The translations under genes were made by a program, and so were the position numbers. A stretch of DNA of 57,145 bases from Acidobacteriota bacterium. Lineage in GTDB: Bacteria; Actinomycetota; AC-67. A model generated the notes under the pieces. That model had not been told where the DNA came from. It did not search any database and saw only the letters and a program-made list of their open reading frames with translations. This document shows, piece by piece, positions 54,501 through 57,145 of the stretch (positions are counted from its first letter, which is position 1; every line of letters begins with the position of its first letter). The DNA is taken from positions 1-57,145 of the forward strand of contig JACQXY010000072.1 of NCBI GenBank assembly GCA_016208485.1, read 5' to 3'.

Positions 54501-54804
54501 GCTCGCCGTCCCCGAGTTCGTCGCGAGCCCGCTCGAGTACTACCTCTCTCCCGACGAGGAGGTCGTCGGGATTCTCTCGACCCAGGAGTCGCCGGACGTC
54601 GCCGTGAGCTTCGACATCCCGCGGATCGCCCTCGCCCACCCGGGCGGCTCCCTCTGGGTCCTCATCCACGCGGCATACCGGGACACGTTCGATCCTGAAG
54701 TCTTCGCGGCCGTCCCGCGCGCCCTGGACGCCTCCTATCCGCGCGCCGGAACCTGGCGCCTCGGCCAGATGGAGATCCGCCGCTATGCACTCCCGGCCGG
54801 ATGA
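51550..54804 (+). CDS. Cellulose-synthase-like GT2 fused to a GT-C (GT39/ArnT-like) glycosyltransferase
   Basis: A 1084-residue membrane protein with two glycosyltransferases. The N-terminal part resembles BcsA-type processive GT2 enzymes: D166-D167 in YVLDDGA, FDADHVPR (DAD 214-216), SIVEDFVTSM (VED 304-306) and QQFRWARG (QxxRW 342-346). Flanking transmembrane helices could form a pore. From about residue 600 a GT-C domain begins, with SLRLDEAASLR (D620-E621) and HSDEARMYP (711-719) as in PMT_2/ArnT-like enzymes, followed by many helices. The first half may polymerise a glycan on the cytoplasmic side and the second decorate it outside. Substrates are unknown. GTG 51550 has an AGAGG site about 8 nt upstream. 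Confidence 0.83.
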   Translation: MLRPAGRLRNQSGAARAAGHTSAALRDVPVLALDGNAPTVPAPELAVRAPANAQPAPWRASLRDRGLVLASLAAGSFYLGWWLSPGHIGTPALFVMLAAAEGFNMAHLLGFWSAVWAARFDPPPRVRAWPTIDVFVTTLGEPVAVLARTVAAAVAMDGAHRTYVLDDGARVEVQSMARALGAGYVRRVSHRGAKAGNLNNALQATDGELVAIFDADHVPRRDFLSRIVGYFEDPGMGFVQTPQYYENGEANEVARGAYQQQAIFYGPICRGKNGLGAAFCCGTNAVFRRRALESAGGFDQRSIVEDFVTSMRIHRKGWRSVYYPYVLASGMGPSTLGDYFRQQFRWARGSVGALASLEPFKPGLRFAQRFQYLLATTFYLIGAVTMIYIALPIVFLLSGRSAFSVGSGSFVFFYAPYMILALLTIRRSLGGQLRLDHLRFTFGTFPVYALAGIAALLHVPARFKVTAKGAGGRVRLPALAAAPVIASLATVVAVAVGASTRPIDERTVTNMSWAGLNLLLLFGTVRIVGSEARRALQRAPEGRAAPERAGCRTLQAVSAPVAEPGADGAELVLPERALRSPLAREEAAAFGKPALAVGLLTAVGLALRAALIATQSLRLDEAASLRQARLPVTQMWRSLLTENVHVPLYHTVLHLWIRVAGTSEWAMRVPSVLFGVAAVPLLYLVGRRLVGRRAAVIASAIGAVAPFWVWHSDEARMYPMSLTISLGATVLLFRALERGGAGRWAAYSTAMLLGFYTHYFALMMVPIHLAYLVVDRAGRRRILAWLAAAGAAGAGFTPWVIWLWTERISRLGLGALTNGVRLPLIDYTIFGVVYGLLIFFAIYVIGYQAPGPIAVLSGVAVGLWPLAALRLVVGNRRDPATGRAVRFLLAWLALSVGLVFAVSLWRPGLLLQRYLTIASPAVFLLLALTVSRAVRRPAVAVAIVLASLGPVAVAQSFQISNPQREDFRGAAVIIDRGFRPGDAVLAVPEFVASPLEYYLSPDEEVVGILSTQESPDVAVSFDIPRIALAHPGGSLWVLIHAAYRDTFDPEVFAAVPRALDASYPRAGTWRLGQMEIRRYALPAG

Positions 54805-54840
54805 CCCCGATTCGCCCCGGACGCGCGGCCCCAGGTGGTG

Positions 54841-56007
54841 ATGGACGTGTCCGGCGGGCTTCGCATCGCTTTCCTCAGCCCCGATTTCCACCCGCAGGTC
54901 GGAGGGGCCCACACCTACTCGCGCTTCCTCCTTGGGGAGCTCGCCGCGCGCGGGAACGCCGTCGAGATCCTCGCCGCCACCGCGCGCGGCATCCCCTCGG
55001 CGTACCGCGTGGACGGCCTGCCGGTGCGGCGCCTCGGGTCGGCGGACGACTTCGCCGGGCGGGCACGCCGGATCGCGTCCTTCGCGCGCGCGGCCGAGCG
55101 CGCGCTCGATCGGACCCGTCCCGACGTGGTGCTCGCGCAGTACTCGGCGTTGCTCCCGGCCAGCAGGTTCGCGCGCCGCTCCGGGACTCCGCTCGTCGCG
55201 CTCGTCCACGATCTCTACGGTCTCGGAGCGAACCTGCGCCTGCGCGGCCTCAGCGCCGGCGCGCTGCGCTTCCTCGCGAACGACCGGCTGCTCGCGTGGT
55301 CCCGGCCGGACGCGGTGCTCGTAGACAGCGAGTCCACCGCGGTGGAGGTCCGGCGGGTGCTCCGCGCGCCGATCGCCGTCGCCAGGCCCGGCGCCGACCA
55401 CGTCCCCGACGGGCCGGAGCCGGATCCGCTGTCGAGACAGGCGCTGTTCGTCGGGCGGCTCGTCGGATCGAAGGGCGTGGCCGACGCGGTCCGCGCCGTG
55501 GGCCTCGCGCGCAGGCGCATCCCCGATGCGACTCTCCTCGTCGTCGGGGCGGGGCCGGACGAAGCGCGCCTCCCCCCCTGGGCTCGCGCGCCCGGCGAAC
55601 TCGCCGACCAGGACCTCGACCGCGTCTTCCGCGAGTCGGCGCTGCTCGTGCTCCCCTCGCGGCGCGAGGGATGGGGCCTCGCTCTCAGCGAGGCGGCGGC
55701 GCGCGGGATCCCGTACATCGCCTACTCGGTCCCCGCCGTCCGCGAGCAGGACTCACTCATCCGCGGCGGCCTCGTCGTCCCCGTGGGAAACGTCGCCGCG
55801 CTCACCGACGGCATCGAGGCCCTGCTCGCCGACTCCGCTCTGCGGCGCCGGCTCGGCGCGCGCGGACAGGACCGAGCCCGAAGGCTTCTCACGTGGGCCG
55901 GAACGGCCGCAGTCGCCGAGACGGCCCTGCTGCGCGCGATCGAGCAGCGCGGTCGCGCGAGGAACCGCGCGGGGAGCCGCACTTCGCCGGCCCGGAGGAT
56001 CGCATGA
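54841..56007 (+). CDS. GT4-type glycosyltransferase
   Basis: A 388-residue GT-B glycosyltransferase: LRIAFLSPDFHPQVGGAHTY (acceptor side), LVALVHDLYG, ALFVGRLVGSKGVADAVRAV, LLVVGAGPDE, LVLPSRREGWGLALSEAAARGIP (catalytic EX7E-type motif). A second GT4 in the operon suggests at least two sequential sugar additions. ATG 54841 has an AGGTGG site 5 nt upstream. The stop overlaps the next gene (ATGA). Confidence 0.85.
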   Translation: MDVSGGLRIAFLSPDFHPQVGGAHTYSRFLLGELAARGNAVEILAATARGIPSAYRVDGLPVRRLGSADDFAGRARRIASFARAAERALDRTRPDVVLAQYSALLPASRFARRSGTPLVALVHDLYGLGANLRLRGLSAGALRFLANDRLLAWSRPDAVLVDSESTAVEVRRVLRAPIAVARPGADHVPDGPEPDPLSRQALFVGRLVGSKGVADAVRAVGLARRRIPDATLLVVGAGPDEARLPPWARAPGELADQDLDRVFRESALLVLPSRREGWGLALSEAAARGIPYIAYSVPAVREQDSLIRGGLVVPVGNVAALTDGIEALLADSALRRRLGARGQDRARRLLTWAGTAAVAETALLRAIEQRGRARNRAGSRTSPARRIA

Positions 56008-57145
56008 GCGCCGAGATCGCGGGGAAGGTAGTGGTCTTGTCGGCGCACCTCGACGACGCCGTGCTCTCGATCGGAGCAGCCCTCGCGCGCGCGTCGCGCC
56101 GAGGTGCTGAGGTGTGGATCGTGACCGTGCTCGCCGGCGACCCGGGCTCTCGCGCGCCGGCGGGACCCTGGGACGCCGCCGCCGGATTCCGGACGTCCGG
56201 CGAAGCCGCCCGCGCTCGGCGAAAAGAGGATCGCAGGGCCTGCGCCGTGATCGGCGCAACGCCGGTCTGGCTCCCGTTCTGCGATGAGCAGTATCCGCGC
56301 GGCGCCGGGGACGAGGAGGTGTGGCGCGCGATTCAAGCGGTCGCGCGCGGTGCCGACGTCGTGCTCGTCCCCGGCTTCCCGCTCGCCCACCCCGACCACG
56401 AGTGGCTCGCACGGCTCGTTCTCGGGCGCGCGGCGCGCGACCCGGAGCCCCAAGACTCGGCTGCGCGCGGGGTCCCGGCGGGATCGAGGATCGCCCTGTA
56501 CGTCGAGCAACCGTACGCCGCGAATCGGCGGCGTGAGCCTCGCGCGCCGGAGCCGCTCGCGCCCGTCCTCGGACACGGGCCCACCTGGGAGCCGGCGGAG
56601 GCCGAGCGGCGCGACCGGCGCGCCAAGGCTCGCGCCTTCCGCACCTACCGGAGCCAGATCCCGCTCCTCTCGCGGCGGCCGCTCCTGCGGTGGCGCCTCG
56701 CCCGGCACGAGGCCGCGCGCGGCGGCGAGACGATCGCCTGGATCCCGCCCGGTGGCGCGGACTCCGGCCGGGACCTCGGAGGCGTGCTCGGGGGAAACGT
56801 CCGCTCGCTCGCCGTCTCGCAAGTCGCCGAACGCTTGGCCGGGCTCTTCGCCCTGGTCACCCTCGCCCGCGTCTTCGGCCGCGCCGACTTCGGCCGCTAC
56901 GCCGTCGCCGTCGCCCTGGTCTCGCTCCTCGCGGTGCTCACCGAGTTCGGCACCGGCCCGTACCTCGTTCGGGAAGGCGCCCGGCGCCCGGAGCGGCTCG
57001 GAGAGGTGCTCGGCCAGGCGCTCGCTCTCCGCGTCTCGCTCGGCACGCTCTCCACGGCCGCGGCGATCCCGATCGGCCTCGCGCTCGGCTACGACCGGCC
57101 GACCCTCACCGCCGTGCTGCTCTTCTCGGCCGCATCGGTCTTGAA
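56004..57145 (+). CDS. PIG-L deacetylase-like domain fused to polysaccharide flippase-like domain, cut by right edge
   Basis: ATG 56004 with GGAGG 6 nt upstream opens a frame that runs to the window end without a stop. The first 240 residues are a PIG-L/LmbE domain (VVLSAHLDDAVLSIG with H15, D17, D18, and LAHPDHEW), which in relatives removes N-acetyl groups from GlcNAc-type sugars. After WIPP (about residue 245) a membrane domain begins: NVRSLAVSQVAERLAGLFALV, ARVFGRADFGRYAVAVALVSLL and TEFGTGPYLVREGARR, typical of Wzx/MOP-family polysaccharide flippases. No stop or good independent start separates them, so the two seem to be one protein linking sugar modification and export. The C-terminus is outside the window. 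Confidence 0.8.
   Translation, partial: MSAEIAGKVVVLSAHLDDAVLSIGAALARASRRGAEVWIVTVLAGDPGSRAPAGPWDAAAGFRTSGEAARARRKEDRRACAVIGATPVWLPFCDEQYPRGAGDEEVWRAIQAVARGADVVLVPGFPLAHPDHEWLARLVLGRAARDPEPQDSAARGVPAGSRIALYVEQPYAANRRREPRAPEPLAPVLGHGPTWEPAEAERRDRRAKARAFRTYRSQIPLLSRRPLLRWRLARHEAARGGETIAWIPPGGADSGRDLGGVLGGNVRSLAVSQVAERLAGLFALVTLARVFGRADFGRYAVAVALVSLLAVLTEFGTGPYLVREGARRPERLGEVLGQALALRVSLGTLSTAAAIPIGLALGYDRPTLTAVLLFSAASVL

Overview
The window looks like chromosomal DNA from an uncultured, very GC-rich member of the Actinomycetota. Three things point there. The gene order metG-tatD-(DUF348/G5 protein)-rsmA-ispE, glmU-prs-rplY-pth-mfd and mazG-eno-ftsB-S1 domain-DUF501-ppx is typical of Actinomycetota. 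A convincing mycothiol S-conjugate amidase (mca) is present. GTG and TTG starts, and 4-nt ATGA/GTGA overlaps between consecutive genes, are frequent. No rRNA, transposase, integrase or CRISPR array is visible.

Layout. 1-7.9 kb: a secreted protein built from 186-bp repeats (cut by the left edge), a Fur regulator, a LarA-like protein, a sugar-nucleotide-type epimerase, a secreted subtilase, an RHH/MazF toxin-antitoxin pair, an unusual tRNA, a DUF2007-like protein and mca. 8.1-15.6 kb: a membrane diguanylate cyclase, a second subtilase, and secreted proteins including two paralogous glycosidase-like TIM-barrel proteins. 15.7-19.3 kb: ppx, DUF501, S1, ftsB (frameshifted) and eno. 19.4-22.1 kb: pabB-pabC for p-aminobenzoate and a small secreted protein. 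22.1-33.6 kb: mazG, an intergenic region with a candidate small structured transcript, a SurA-like foldase, mfd, a methyltransferase behind a SnoaL-like gene remnant, pth, rplY, a second MazEF-like pair, prs, glmU and tRNA-Gln. 33.8-36.5 kb: an AbiEi/AbiEii system and a TetR gene with a double palindromic operator. 36.5-44.2 kb: ispE, rsmA, the DUF348/G5/RlpA protein, tatD, metG, an AbrB-type regulator, a degenerate zincin-like secreted protein and rsmI. 44.2 kb to the right edge: a protein O-mannosyltransferase, an ECF sigma factor fused to a membrane/exported part, and a tightly coupled operon for surface glycan or glycolipid synthesis. That operon encodes a GT2, a CDP-alcohol phosphatidyltransferase, two GT4s, a truncated nucleotide-sugar dehydrogenase, a cellulose-synthase-like/GT-C fusion and a PIG-L/flippase fusion.

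How the genes work together. The housekeeping blocks serve translation (metG, pth, rplY, rsmA, rsmI, tRNAs), precursor supply (prs, pabBC, ispE, glmU), DNA repair (mfd) and cell-wall remodelling. Three toxin-antitoxin or abortive-infection modules sit in the accessory gaps between them. The right end appears dedicated to building and exporting a surface polymer.

The most unusual signals are these. (1) A tRNA with a UAA anticodon and a leucine-type D arm but no long variable arm; the only in-frame TTA codon I found by eye lies in the first gene of the surface-glycan operon. (2) A free-standing transcript candidate at 23.36-23.63 kb with a 13-codon ORF, a ribosome-binding site almost fully complementary to the 16S 3' end, and a downstream segment able to sequester it. 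(3) Promoters placed so that the predicted transcript begins at the start codon, with inverted repeats inside them. (4) Several fusion proteins in the surface-glycan region. All coordinates and motif positions come from manual reading.
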